A program made the translations under genes and the position numbers. The notes under the pieces were generated by a model, which did no database searches, had not been told where the DNA came from, and saw only the letters and a program-made list of their open reading frames with translations. A DNA stretch of 64,000 bases from Pratylenchus scribneri (Eukaryota; Nematoda; Chromadorea; Rhabditida; Pratylenchidae), in the NCBI GenBank assembly GCA_030063045.1, contig JAQSEB010000010.1:2969501-3033500 (forward strand), read 5' to 3'. Of the stretch, positions 25,480-38,026 are shown one piece after another. Positions within the stretch are counted from its first letter, which is position 1. Each line of letters opens with the position of its first letter.

Positions 25480-28400
25480 ATGTCGCCAACCAATTCCAAG
25501 CCAATTATTAGCAATGGCGGAGGGAATGGAAACAATGGACAGCGGCAACAACTTCAACAGGAATGTTGTTCGGCAGCGGCATTCGCCCAGTCTCAATGTT
25601 TTTGCAAAGGACGGCAAACCGAAAATGGACATCATCAAAATGGACACCAAAATGGATACCATCGACAGGATAGGCAACCACGTGCGGTGGTCTCGTTGAA
25701 TCAACGGCAGGCAAGTTTCTTAAAATGGTCACTATTTTAACAAAAAAATCTAAAAATGCAAATTTATTTACCTAAATGTATTCCTTCTTTATTAGCCCAA
25801 ACAAAATAAATAAATAATTCCCTTTTCCAAATATGAATTCATTTTTGTGCCATAATTTTCAAATTCACTTTCCCTATCCACTAATGGATCTCAGGCCCCA
25901 TAAATTCATTTTACGAATTCAAAATTTTATGAAGATGAATCGGCCTTCGCATAATTCATCATCAAATAAAGGGAAATAGCTTCTGGGATATTTCACAAAA
26001 TTTCGCTGAAAAAAGGGACGGCTGCCTCTAATAATTAAAATATGTGTAAACAAATTTGGAATGGAAATGAATTCAATTTTTGGACATTTAAGCGATTTAA
26101 TTCGACCTTTGATTAAAATATTTTTAATTGCCAAAAATAATTTGGAAATTTTACTGCCCATTTGTCTTTCATTAATTAATTAATTAAAGACCGTGAAAAA
26201 GAATTTGAAAAAGGCCAAATGTTTCCCTATTTTTTTGTTGATCCATTCAATCTTTGATTCATTTTTTCCTTCCAAAAATTTTGTTGATAAATTTGAAGGA
26301 AATAGCATCCATCCAACAGCAGTTATGGTGCAAATTCATTCATTCATTCATTTCCGCCGTCCATTTTGACAGAATGACCTTCAATCTTTTTTGCAAATTA
26401 GCCTTAGGAAAATTCCTCAAAAATCCATTTTTTATGTTTTAAGTTTGGAAAAAATTGCACAATTTTAGGCAATATTAACAACAAAAACAAAATATTTCGG
26501 CAATCGAAAATTGTAATCGAGAAAATTGTCGTGAAGTGGAATTCCCCTCACTCAATCTATTTCCCCGCCAACATTTCCCATCATTACGCATTTTGGTCGC
26601 ATAAAATTGCGCACAGCATAAACAAAAATAAGAAAATATTTTCTTTCGATGGGACACTTGCACAGTGATTGGAGTTGTTCTTGAGTTTGGATACTTGGAG
26701 GTGTAAAATTGATAGGTGGAAAAAGAGAAACATTTTTGGGGCAGCAAAATGAGTGGGAGAAATGCGCGAAAAAATAAATAAATAAATTATTTTTTTGAGT
26801 TGCTTTGAATTTAGCCGATTTGATGATTGTTGATGTTTACCTGGGGGAATATATTCAAAGAGAAAATTAAAAATGGAAATTATACCTCTAAATTCTTTAA
26901 AAAATAAAATTGACAAAATTTGATTATTCAATTTCTCATTCAGGTTGACCGTCTTCGCTCTGTTCTCGACCAAGAAGTGCAAATTCATGGACGTGAAAAT
27001 TTCCCAACACTGGAAATTCCATTGAACACTTTGATTGTGAATATGCGTCGAAAATTGTTGGAAGCCGGTCTGCCGTTGAAACATGTTAAACTGAATGGAG
27101 GCGCTGCCTCTTACGTTTTCTCCCAGTCCGAATTTTTCCCCTATTCTGACGTGGATTTGATTTTCCCAATTGGATTGGAGGAAGACCGCGACTTTGAACG
27201 GGTTAGGGATGCCGTTTTCGATGCACTTTTGGAAATGATGCCATCCACCACCAACAAATCGGCAATTACGGCGGACACTTTGCGGGATGTGTACATCAGG
27301 AAAATGGTCAAAGTTACGGACGGTGATCGATGGTCATTGTTTTCGTTGCACAATGATTATGGAAGGTAAGCCGGATGGAATATTTTTGTGCATTAAGTTA
27401 GCATTTTCGAGCCATAAATCCACTTGGGAATTCCCGTTTATGTCCTATCAATTTATTAGGTGCATTGAGCTGAAATTTGTGCAACAAATTCGTCGGGCAT
27501 TCGAATTTTCGGTGGACAGTTTCCAAATCACTTTGGACCCGTTGATCGATCACCCAAATGAGCATAGGCCAATTGTGCGTGCCGAAAGCATGTACGGCGA
27601 TTTTATGCAGGTACATTTAATTCCATCATTTACACTTTTGGAAATAATAATTTGAACAAACAAACAAACTTAGAATTCCTTATTTGACCTCATTTTTATG
27701 TCTTTTTTTATAGGCTCTGAATCATTTGAACAAAAGGCTGATTGATACCAGGAATCCGGAGGAGATCCGAGGCGGTGGATGTAAATAATTGGGGGATGGA
27801 TCCCAAAAATCTATGTTTTATCCAATTTAGTACTCAAATATTGCCATTTACTGACCCGAGGCTTTTCGGCTACAGCAAATTGCCGGGACATGGAGAAGGT
27901 GAGTAGCAGAGGGTGGGAGGAAAATGGACTAAAATATATTAATTTTGGATGAATTTGCTGATGAAAAATATATTAAGATGGAATTTAATGATTTGTCCTC
28001 AAATTATATTCCATTTTTCAGTACATGTGTTCCCGCTTTTTCATTGACTTTCCGGACATCAATGTTCAGGAAATGAAACTGCTCAATTATTTGCAAAATC
28101 ATTTTGGCAATGAGGATGAGGTGAGTAAATATAAATAAAACGAATAAAATAGACAAAGGTCAAAAATATTCAAAATTCTTAAGAATGATGTTTGCTTTCC
28201 TTTATCTGTCCAAAACACATAAAATGGCCAAATTGAATTAAAAGAGAAAAGTCCATATGTTCTCCACTCTTCTATAAAGTTGCACTTTTCCACATAAAGC
28301 CTTCCACATCCTTTGGGATTAGTCAAATTACTCCTCTTTCCATCTATATTCGCCCTTAGGGAATATTTTAATTCCTTCCTCATTTTGGAGCCAACATTCT

Positions 28401-30553
28401 TTTATTTCCCCCAATGTCCAACCTTCCCCAAAAAGTGGTTAAAATGGAACGGCTGTCAAAAAAGATGGAAGAAAAATTTGTTGTTTTAGAATGGCAAATA
28501 CAAAAAAATGACATCATCTAAAACGGAAAAGTGCGCCTTGGGGGACGTCATTAGGGGGCTAGGAGGAGGCAGGCGGCTTGGAAAGAAAAAGGCACCGGAA
28601 AATGAAGCCGCCGACGCCGCTACCAATCATTTTGTTGTTTTTGAAAATTAGAGAGGAAAATTGATGAATATGGCTGTGGGGACATGTCATCAATTAATTT
28701 TTGCCGCATATTTCCTCATGAATTAAAATTAATATTGTTGAGCAATTTTATTAGAAAAGGGAATATTTTTGGGATTGAAATAGACCGGCGGATGGATTCC
28801 TTATTAATTTTGCTGAAAAACAATATTATTTTTTGCATCAAGAAAAACAATAATATTTCCAGCAAAATAATCCCATTTATTATTATTGGCCCCAATGGAC
28901 TTTAGCCCCAGGGCCAATATCCCAAAAAGTGCCTTTCCATTCCCTCTTTGTTGGAAGCTTCTATTTTGATTACTTTCCCCTTCCTTCCGTTGCTCCAACC
29001 TCCTCTTTTGTTACCATTTTTGGCTACAATTCTATTCCACCCACGCAAACAACGCATCGGCCAAGCGGAAATTAGGCAATTTTGCCAATTTTAGTATTGA
29101 AAGGAGGCAAAAAATGTATCTTCATATTATTGTTGGAATAATCTTTTGGAAATGCCAAAAATATTGGAGAAGTAAGGATGGGGAAACATTATCCTATAAA
29201 GAATAATCTGAGATGGACTAAATCATAGATATGAGAAAATTGCTGGAAATTTGATTAAAATTTATAAATTATCTATTCGAATATTCTTCCCAATCCATTC
29301 CCTCCATTGAATTCAATATATTGATGGAAGTTGCGAAAACACAAGATTCTGCATTGTGTAAATTGACACTTTCCCAATTCACGTTGATAAATTGTTAATG
29401 GAAAGGGCGATGCGAATATTCGGAAAAAATGACATCAAGAGAAAGGGAATTAGGATTTGACTTGGGTGGGTAATTAATTGTTTGGAATTTGTGGAGAAAA
29501 GCGCGCGATTGGATTAATGGAAGGAGAAATGGAGTTGGATGAAGGATGCTTCAAATTGGGGGATTAAAAATTATAAAAATGAGAAAATAAAATACTAAAA
29601 ATGGAATCAAATAAAAAACCGCACGCAAAATATGATTTAAAATATAATATTTTTTGTTCAGTTGAAATTGGACTATTTGCAAAAATTATGGCTGGTCATT
29701 CGGGAGAGTACCGTTTGCCTGATGTATCATGAACGCCGGCAAACATTGTCAATGGTAAAAGAACCTCCGTAAAAATCCAACAAAATCCGCCATTCAAATT
29801 GAAGGTCGATCGCCTTCGACAGCAACTCTCCTACAATTTGATGCTCTATTACCAGCAATTTGAGGGTGCCAATGGTGTTAACACGCAATATTATGGGAAC
29901 AATTGCCGTCCACGAAAATACAATAACAATCGCGAGAATCGACATTGGCAAAGGCACAACAACAATGGAGGCGGTTATAGGTAAGGGAGAAATACCGAAT
30001 AATAGATAATAATATATTTTAATGGATTCTGACTGAGGGGATTAATTCATATTGTTGGAGAAGTCTTGGAGGATTCTCCCTTTATTTGATAGGGGGCTTT
30101 TCTATGTGAATTTAGTTACTGCGTGAAAAAGGAGGAATTTAATAATTGTCATTTAAAGGAACAATGGGTCAATGTTGTGCGTTTCGCCCGTCTCCACTAT
30201 TGCTTCGTCCTCATTGGAGACGGAACAATCCCAGCAGGAGCAATTGTCACCCGATACTGCCAATGTTGAAGCAAATGTTCCACAGGATCAGCAGAACATT
30301 ACAACCCAAAATGGCAGCCAGAAAACTGGCAAAGAGCCGCCAACAATCACAATTTTGGTGAGAAAGCCAGTGAAAATTGTTTTAAAAAACATTTCCATTC
30401 TTTCAGCAACCCGCCAACAAACAAAGCCATAAATCGGCACAATCCCAGCCTCAACAATCGCATCAGAAATCACAACAACCGGCACAACATATTCCACGTC
30501 AAACTCTGCTTTACTTGCCACCAAATGCCAGCCATTGGATTCCAGTGATCTGA
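25480..30553 (+). CDS. tent-5: Terminal nucleotidyltransferase 5 (TENT5/FAM46 non-canonical poly(A) polymerase)
   Basis: Adds A residues to selected mRNAs, in known family members often ones encoding secreted or innate-immune proteins. Exons: 25480-25710, 26944-27365, 27460-27610, 27714-27780, 27831-27898, 28022-28120, 29662-29754, 29805-29980, 30159-30357, 30407-30553 (TGA); 550 residues. After a Gln/Asn/Gly-rich N-terminus comes the nucleotidyltransferase core: [25 protein letters not shown], then [10 protein letters not shown] with the catalytic DxD pair, then [51 protein letters not shown] and [13 protein letters not shown]. All are FAM46 signatures in family order. The C-terminus is Gln-rich, as I recall for C. 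elegans PQN-44/TENT-5, and ends HWIPVI. Intron 1 has a GC donor (CAG|GCAAGT). The family and the active site are clear. Confidence 0.95.
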
Positions 30554-32398
30554 TTCAGCGTTCTTCAGAAAATCCAAAGGAATATGAATAGAAATGTTTT
30601 TCTACAAACGAGAAAATTCCTTCTTTATTCCTCTTCACAATCTTTTTCGTTCAAAACCAATTGTTAATCAAAATAAATGCTAATATCCACAAAATAAAAA
30701 TAATGGTACTTTTCTTCTGAAAGTGGTGCTTTTCCTTCTCACCCTCTAATAAAATCTACATATATAAATTGTTTTTTTTATTGGCCTCCGAATATTTTAA
30801 TTTTGTTATACCAAAAATTCATCTCAATAATAAAGAATCCCGAAAAACCAAAAGATGTTTATTTTATTGACAAAATGATTCTTCTCATTTCCAAATAATC
30901 ACATAAAAAACCTAAATTGACCATTTCATACAATAAATAAGCTTTATTCACATTTTCTGAAATCCGTTCAAATGTCAACAATAACCAATTCATTCATTGG
31001 CTAAACATTGACAAATATATCCTCCCCTTTTTCCCTTTTTCTTGATGATTTGCCCTGCAGCCATTAAATACAAGCCTACGGTATAATAAATAATTCTTCC
31101 TTAATAAAGAAGCATCCCACATTGATCTTCCAACAAAAATTCAAATGACATTAATGTATTTTATTTTTGCCTTCAAATCTCTTCTTCCTCAATCAAAAAT
31201 ATGTTTTTCCCACAATTTCTATCTAGAACCATATTTGTGCCTGCTGATAAAAAAATTTGATCAGTCAATTGCATTGAAAAAGCCATCAAATTTATAAATT
31301 ATGTTATCATCCCCCAACTTTTTCATATATAGCGCTCCAAATCCAGTTCCTTTGATAATTTCTTAGCCATTTATCCAAAAAGGAAAATTATCCAAAAGAA
31401 ACGAGTAGTTGTTCTTCTCCTCCGATTATTTTAACCAAATTCCCTCTTTTCCTTCCGAATACCATAAACATTAAAACAACATCATCAACGTGTTTTTATT
31501 TATCCGCTGATATCATAGTTCACCAGATTATATAAATTTTCCCATCCCATATCCTTGCTCCATTGTAATTTCCATTTCATTTTGTAAAATTTAAACCATT
31601 ATTTTGATTATCCGATATGATTGATTAAAAATTAAATAAATTTCATAATATTTTGACTATTTTGTGGTTGTAAAAAAATAAAAATCCCCTTCAACTTCAA
31701 CACTAAATTATAGGGTATTTAATATTTTTGATAATGTTTAGTTAAAAAAATGTAAAAAGGGAGATTGATTAAGGAAAGGTGGAACTGTATTTGATGTGAA
31801 GAAGTACGGTATTCCGTAAAATGTCCACCAAATATATTTTTGCTTTCAAATTAATGTTGATGAGATCTGAGATGAGAGGTATTAATTTAATTGTTTGAGA
31901 GAATAGAGCGGAATTATTATTTGGGGCTACAACTGGAATTATTTGTTTGGCAAAACTTTCCAGAATGAAAACATTTACAATCAAAGATACTTTTCACGAA
32001 TGAAACACTTTTACAATCAAAAACACTTCCGGAATATCATCTCCATCTCTCAAATCAAACCAATTCCCCTTTCCTTTTATCCATCTATTTTCAAAACTAA
32101 AATGACATTTGATCCAGATATTCGTTTCAAAAAAAGAGAATAATTAAATAAACGAAAAACGAGGCTGTGGAGAGTGGAGGGCGGGCAGGGGCTAACTAAA
32201 ACAAAACGATTGCGCATTCTTTATCAATAATCACACATTTAATCAAATCTTTTAAGAGATTCGGCTTTGTACATTTTAAATCTAAATTTATAAAAGGCAA
32301 ATTTTATCAATTATTCATACAATAAATTAAAATCAATAATCAACTATAAATAAAAAAAATAATATTTTGCAGATAAGTGAGAGTAATTTGTTTATTAA
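30554..32398. other. Intergenic TENT5-Nup50, with minisatellite-like relic and 5' leader acceptor
   Basis: No exon is supported. Positions 31957-32036 carry three loose, spaced copies of words related to the 24-bp minisatellite (TTTCCAGAATGAAAACATTT, CACGAATGAAACACTT, CTTCCGGAATATCA). AGTACGGTA occurs at about 31803. A strong acceptor, ATATTTTGCAG, ends at 32372, 26 bases before the Nup50 ATG, and probably takes a spliced leader. Confidence 0.45.
30672..30677 (+). terminator. Candidate poly(A) signal of TENT5
   Basis: AATAAA about 120 bp after the TGA stop, a plausible 3' end. There are other AT-rich candidates nearby. Confidence 0.4.
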
Positions 32399-33990
32399 AT
32401 GGTTATGTCTTCCGCGCCAGCAGATCTTGATTCTAGCAAGCAAAGGAAAACAAAAATGTTCCATGAAAAATTGGCCATACTCAACGAGAACTTCATACGG
32501 TTTGTCCGAAATGCTTATGCGAAACAACCATCTGCAGATTTTGTTAGTTATTAACATTCAAATAAACTTAAATAAAATTATTAATCATTAAGACACCTAC
32601 TCTGGAGGATTACAAAAAATATGTTCGAGAATTGGATGAAATGTATTCTTTGCAAACCCCAAACAAATCACCACTAACAACTTCAACAACCAAAAAAAGA
32701 CGACTCAGCACACCTCCGAAAACAATCGATGCACCAATTTCAGCCACAACTGCACCACTTTTATCTGTCGGAGCTACTTCAACCAATACAACAAAGACGG
32801 CAATCCCTACCGCAACTGCTCCATTCACATTCTCTTTTGGAGCTACTGCAGCAATAACGACCGCAACAGTCCCTGCCACAACTGCTCCACTTTTCTCTTT
32901 CGGAACAACTGCCACTACAACAAGCACAAATGCGCCAATGTCGGCCACAACTGCTCCACTTTTCTCTTTCGGAACAACTGCCACTACAACAAGCACAAAT
33001 GCGCCAATCTCGGCCACAACTGCTCCAACTTTCTCTTTCGGATATACTGTCACCACAACAAGCACAAATGCGCCAATCTCGGCCACAACTGCTCCAACTT
33101 TCTCTTTCGGATATACTGTCACCACAACAAGCACAAATGCGCCAATCTCGGCCACAACTGCTCCAACTTTCTCTTTCGGATATACTGTCACCACAACAAG
33201 CACAAATGCGCCAATTTCGGCCACAACTGCTCCACTTTTCTCTTTCGGATCGACTTCCGCTACCACAAACACCAACGCGTCAATCTCGACCACAACTGCT
33301 CCATTCACATTCACATTTGGTGCCCAAAATTCAGCATCTTCATCAAAACCATTCTCAAATCTCTTTGGAACATTTGCAAATTCAGCACCAACAACAAATG
33401 GTGGCGGCAACTCCCATAGTAATGCAACCGATGAGGATGGAGATGAGAAGCCGGAAGAATTTGTGCCAAAGGATGACAATATCAAGCCTTTAGTGCCATT
33501 GCCACCGGAAGTAAATCTGAAAAGCGGAGAAGAGGATGAAGAAATACTCTTCGAGGCCCGTTGCAAATTGTTTCGTTACGACTCTGCCGCAAAAGAGAAC
33601 AAGGATCGAGGAATAGGGGAACTCAAGGTTTAAAAGGAAATTTTCAAATGTTTTAATTTATTTCTGTTAAGATTTTGCTTAACAAGGAGACAGAACGTAG
33701 TCGTTGTGTAATTCGAAGCAATGAGGCAGGAAAAATTATGGCCAATTTTTCCATCATTGACGGCCTTAATCCGGAAAAACACAAAAAACCGGCGGTCGTT
33801 ACTTGGAATTGTCGAGTTCGTTCTTTATTAAAGATTAGAGAGAAATTTTATTAAATTTAAGGATTTTTCCGAAAAACCGAAGGAGGGCACCGATGAAATA
33901 TTCCTCGCCAAATTCCGGGATGATGAAACAGCACAGCAATTTATGGCCAAAATTAAAGAGTTAGTTAAATCAATTGTGGAAAAGAAATGA
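32399..33990 (+). CDS. npp-16: Nup50-like FG nucleoporin with Ran-binding domain
   Basis: Mobile nucleoporin that speeds importin-alpha/beta cargo release and recycling at the nuclear basket. Exons: 32399-32542, 32593-33627, 33672-33815, 33862-33990 (TGA); 483 residues. An in-frame TAA lies directly before the chosen ATG. The N-terminal segment, LAILNENFIRFV followed by TPTLEDYKKYVRELDE, resembles the Nup50 region that precedes the FG domain. The middle is Thr/Ala/Ser-rich with about eight FSFG/FTFG motifs, most of them in 69-bp tandem repeats. The C-terminus is a RanBP1-type domain: EEILFEARCKLFRYD, RGIGELK, CVIRSNEAGKIMANF, FLAKFRDDETAQQFM. No zinc fingers or TPR repeats are present, which argues against RanBP2/Nup153. 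Its 3' end is 320 bp from the eS12 start on the same strand. Confidence 0.88.
32875..33288 (+). repeat. In-frame 69-bp tandem repeats encoding FG modules
   Basis: Six units start near 32875, 32944, 33013, 33082, 33151 and 33220. Each encodes 23 residues around one FSFG core with Thr-rich spacers. The three middle units are almost identical at DNA level, which suggests recent unequal exchange. This repetition also keeps the complementary strand open. Confidence 0.92.
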
Positions 33991-34309
33991 TGGATGTGTT
34001 AAGAAAAAGGAATAGATTGTCATGCAACGTAAATTCAGTATTAATTATTGTTATTTAATTTAATTTATGATTTTGTTTTATTTTAATTATCAATCAAATC
34101 AATCTTTCATCAATCTTTACATTTTGTTCAATCATTTAAAGTTTGGTATTTGCTCATAAATAAATTTTGTCGAAATTAACATTTATTGCAAAATGGTTAC
34201 ATTTTCCAATTTATCATTTGTTTTTTTTTATTATATTTAATAATCATTTATTTTATAATTGCGAGGACTTCCAAAGGAGCAATTTCCGCATTCAATCAAA
34301 AATATTAAA

Positions 34310-34795
34310 ATGGCGTAAGAACATTTATTTAATCTTCCAATTTAATTTCATTATTTAGCGAATCAACTGAGATGAATGAGGTTCTAAAGCGTGTCCTCAA
34401 ATCTGCTATGGTCGTTGATGGAGTTGCACGTGGAATCAATGAGGCTGCTCGCACATTGGACAAGTTAATTCTTTTATTTTATATTAAATTTAAAATAAAT
34501 TTAAAGACGTGAAGCTCATTTCTGCATCTTCTCAAAAAGTTGCGATGAACCAAGTTACGAAAAGTTGGTTCGTGCACTCTGTAAAGAACATGGCATTCCA
34601 ATTGTTGAAGTGGAGGACAAAGCCGAACTAGGACAGATGGTTGGCCAATGCAAGATGGACAAGGATGGAAAGGCGAGGAAAATTGTGGGCTGCTCGGTGG
34701 CAGTTGTCAAGGATTATGGTCGAGATGAAGAGGCCAAAAACGAATTGGAGGAGTTGCTGAAGAAAGGAGGCGGTGCTGTGAAAGCGGAAGGCTGA
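34310..34795 (+). CDS. rps-12: Small ribosomal subunit protein eS12
   Basis: Structural protein of the 40S subunit head/beak (L7Ae/L30e fold). Exons: 34310-34314 (only ATGGC), 34359-34463, 34507-34795 (TGA); 132 residues, the usual size. The five-base first coding exon joins in phase to give MAESTEMNEVLK. Then follow VLKSAMVVDGVARGINEAAR, TLDKREAHFCIFSKSCDEPS, ALCKEHGIPIVEVEDKAELG and KDGKARKIVGCSVAVVKDYG, all hallmark eS12 segments. The gene follows Nup50 at 320 bp on the same strand, a spacing compatible with a nematode operon, though a separate promoter is equally possible. It converges with the Bax inhibitor gene downstream. Confidence 0.96.
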
Positions 34796-35300
34796 TGAAT
34801 GAATGAACAATTCGATCAGAAGAATTATTCGAAACAACATTTTGAGACCATTGTTGTTTATGAAATTTTGTTAATCTTATTGTTGAAATACCGATAAAGT
34901 TAAACTAAAATTATTCTACCTATTAATTAAAATTTTAAACCAGACCAAAGACGACAATCTTCTAAAAACCATCAATCCTTCATATATTATCTACATTCTG
35001 TATCTCCAAAACATTTCATAGCGTTGACTAGTGCGTAATTCTTCCCTATCAAATACCCGCAACTAAGATGAATTTGAATTAAACTAATAAGATGGAAAAA
35101 ATATTTATTCCGCTTTGATAAAATAAAAGTGGTTAAATCGCAGAGAATTTAGATTTGATAAAGTGATGAAGGGTCAAGGGTGAACAAGATGTTTTACATT
35201 TTTTTACCATAAAAAGAAAAGAGAGAATATCGAAAGGGAATATATGGTTCTTGTTTCATCCAATTTGGATTTCATCTCACTCAATCCGTCCATTCATCAT
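34796..35300. other. Convergent 3' region between eS12 and Bax inhibitor
   Basis: AT-rich 3' UTR-like sequence shared by the ends of two converging genes. Nothing else is recognisable. Confidence 0.5.
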
Positions 35301-36322
35301 TCAACGACGGCGTTTGTCCTTGTCGCTCTTGTCCTTGAGCAAGATCATTATATAGCTGGAAAAAATAAAATAAAATTAATAATGTTATTATTAATACCGG
35401 AAGATGTTCACAAAGTCAACGAAGAGCAGAACCTTAAAAGTTCATTGGATGAGTTTATGTCTTCTTTAATTAATTAGTAACCGTGTGCCAAATATAGTCT
35501 CGGTCACCACGACGACATTTCTCCGCAATGAGTTGGGTATCATAGACGACGAATCCGCAATTGATGGCCAAACCACCCCAAACAACCAATGAACGAACAA
35601 ATGGAGTGTAGGGGGCGATCAGAGTGGTCAAGAGCATAGCCAGCAGAGCAGAAGAAAGGAAACCTTGATGAGAAAAGAGTGGATTTATTAAATGCAATTT
35701 GAATAATAAATAACAAACCTCCAAGATAAAGATATTTTGTTGAATCCGCGTAAAGGGCCATCAGAGTAAAGCAACCGAATACAATCTAAAATTTAATTTT
35801 ATTCAAAACCATTCATTAATTTGAAACCATGGTGATCAGATAAGCATTGAATACAATGCCAGGATCTTCGGCTCCGACAACCTCAATCAATGGTCCAGTT
35901 TGAATTCCAACCAAGAAGCTAAGACCGAACATATATGCAAGACGTTTCTGCTCATTCTGAGGCGATGCATCCGTGCTTACAATGGCTAAAAATTAAATAA
36001 TTTAAATAAATTACAATATATAATTATGCATACCGATCATCAGTCCAAAGATGCCCAAGGTGAAGAGGAAGTGAAGTGATTGGAAGTTCATGATTGCGTT
36101 GAACACAACTCCGAGCATAGCACAACCCAAAGCCAGGGCCAAAGTGCCATACACATTTTTCAAGTGTTCACGAACGTCCTTCTCGCTAGAATAATTTTTA
36201 AATAATGAATGAAAATATTAGATTAAACATTAAACTAACAGTTTATTCGGCAATTGAGTGAAGATGCGGTGGATGTTACCAAGCACATCATGATTCGGAT
36301 CCTCGTTAAAACGTGTTGCCAT
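35301..36322 (-). CDS. TMBIM6: Bax inhibitor-1 (TMBIM6)
   Basis: ER multi-pass protein of the TMBIM family that leaks Ca2+/protons and restrains cell death and ER-stress signalling. Read on the minus strand it begins [14 protein letters not shown] and ends with the basic tail DKDKRRR. Seven exons join in phase: 36240-36322, then exons near 36067-36186, 35831-35986, 35720-35787, 35522-35662, 35400-35434 and 35301-35357. Key segments are [52 protein letters not shown], and [20 protein letters not shown], the last being the TMBIM6 signature with its conserved Asp residues. About 240 residues with six to seven hydrophobic segments, the normal size. A strong acceptor about 50 bp upstream of the ATG may take a spliced leader. 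The gene is divergent from IMPACT. Confidence 0.95.
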
Positions 36323-36811
36323 TGTTATCAATTATCTTTTTGTCGATAAGTTTGAATTATATTCGTTTTTATCTGAAAGTTTTGTTATAATTATCGCTTG
36401 CCAAATTTTATATATAATTTAAAACATTGTGGAAAACTAAATATGGTTTTTTTAAAAACTATTAAGAGGGGACGATAATAAGGAATAATTTATGTGAAAA
36501 CTGAATGAGAAGATTGGATTTGGATGTAAATTATAAAATGGAATGATATGGATTTTTTTGCCTATACACGTGGAATAATTTCGCAAGAGGCAGAGGTCCA
36601 AGACATAATCCATTTCATGTCCATGTCACTAGACTAGAATCGAAAATCGATTAATAAGACAATGGTAAGTGCAAACTCAAATGATAATTAAATGGGAATT
36701 TTACGTTTCCATAGAAATTTAGAAATTTCGGATAAGCCAAAAAATATTAATGTTCATTTAAATAAATAAATACGATTCTCCTCCTCAGTAAATAGAAAAA
36801 GAAAAACTATA
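36323..36811. promoter_or_regulatory. Divergent promoter region, Bax inhibitor / IMPACT
   Basis: The 489 bp separate the start codons of two oppositely oriented stress-linked genes. Acceptor-like sites lie close to both starts: minus strand AACTTTCAG ending at 36373, and plus strand CTCCTCCTCAG ending at 36788. No further motif is convincing. Confidence 0.55.
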
Positions 36812-38026
36812 ATGGAAAATTTAACACCGGGTGCAGATGAATCGCTGGCCGTAGAAATTCAGTCGGTGCAAGCAATTTTTCCAGACGCAATTATTTCGAA
36901 TTCTGACCATCAAATTCTCGTCAATTGTGCCAGTGAGGTCCAATTAAAAATTCATTTGCTGTCAGGATATCCAAAGTAAACCCAATAATTCGTAATTAGT
37001 TTTTTATATGTTATTTTTCAGTGTTTTGCCTCATTTTGAGTTATTTGCGCCATCAATTAATAGCGAGACGAAACGTAAATTGTTAATTAAACTTGAAAAA
37101 TGTACTCAAGAAAACGAGGGCGAACCAATGCTATACCCGTTAATTGAATTGGCAATGGAGGAATTTTCTGAGATAAGAAAAGAAGAGATCAAATTGAGTA
37201 GAAACCGTTTGAGCGACCATGACCAGCAGCAGCAGGTATTCTAATAAGGTAAAATTAGTCAAATAACATAATTTCAACAATTCATCAAGTTGGATAAGGT
37301 CAAAATGGATGATGACTCATCTTATCCCGTTGCTTTCCATTCTGGCCAGCCAATTGAGGACAGGAAGAGCGTTTTCCAGGCACATGTTGCCAAATTGCTT
37401 TCAAAAGAACAGGTTATTGAATATTTTAAGGAATAATTTATAAGATAAATTTTTTTAGATTCCAGAATTGTTGGCTCAATTAAAAGCAGTGGGTAAAATT
37501 GCCCGGGCTCGTCATAATCCATATGCTTGGCGTTTGATTTTGCCTGCAAAGTGCAGTGAAAATGGAGGAGGAAAAGAAACCACAAGCCTTCAAATTGATC
37601 AGCATGATTGCGGTAAAATTTGAACAATTTTTAATTTAATATGAATTATATAATCAGCAATTAGTATTCATTCACTTATTTTTGATGAAAATTTTAAAAT
37701 GGATAGCATTTAATTTGTCATAAATAAATTTAAATATTTGGAGATTGGAGGATTAAATCTGTAATTATTAAAAATATAATTTAGACGATGATGGAGAAGA
37801 AGGATCCTCGGCCAAATTGATGCGAATGCTCATTCAAATGGACGTTTGTGGTGTTCTCGTGGTGGTCAGGTGAAGAATTTTATGGCATTTTTTCATTAAT
37901 AATTAAAATTTTAGTCGATGGAAAGGCGGCGGCAAAATTGGATCCGATCGTTTTCGTCACATTTGTAATGCAGCGAGGAATGCCCTCATTTCAGGCGGAT
38001 TTTTGAAAGATAAAAACCCAATTTGA
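36812..38026 (+). CDS. impt-1: IMPACT homologue (RWD + UPF0029 domains)
   Basis: Binds GCN1 through its RWD domain and so blocks GCN2 activation, keeping eIF2-alpha unphosphorylated. Exons: 36812-36975, 37022-37235, 37290-37412, 37459-37612, 37785-37869, 37915-38026 (TGA); 283 residues. The N-terminal RWD domain shows ESLAVEIQSVQAIFPDAI, the diagnostic YPNVLPHFEL turn, and YPLIELAMEEF. A linker is followed by the ancient YigZ/IMPACT domain: FHSGQPIEDRKSVFQAHVAK, IARARHNPYAWRL, VCGVLVVVSRWKGGGKIGSD and RFRHICNAARNAL. The start lies 23 bases after a strong acceptor. Family length and domain order are complete. Confidence 0.94.

Noticed and set aside
26584..27084. 166-codon minus-strand ORF overlapping TENT5 exon 2
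   Set aside because: It is antisense to a conserved catalytic exon and has AT-rich random composition.
32610..33566. 318-codon ORF on the minus strand over the Nup50 gene
   Set aside because: It is the complement of the in-frame 69-bp FG repeats and has no independent start context, splice sites or domain.
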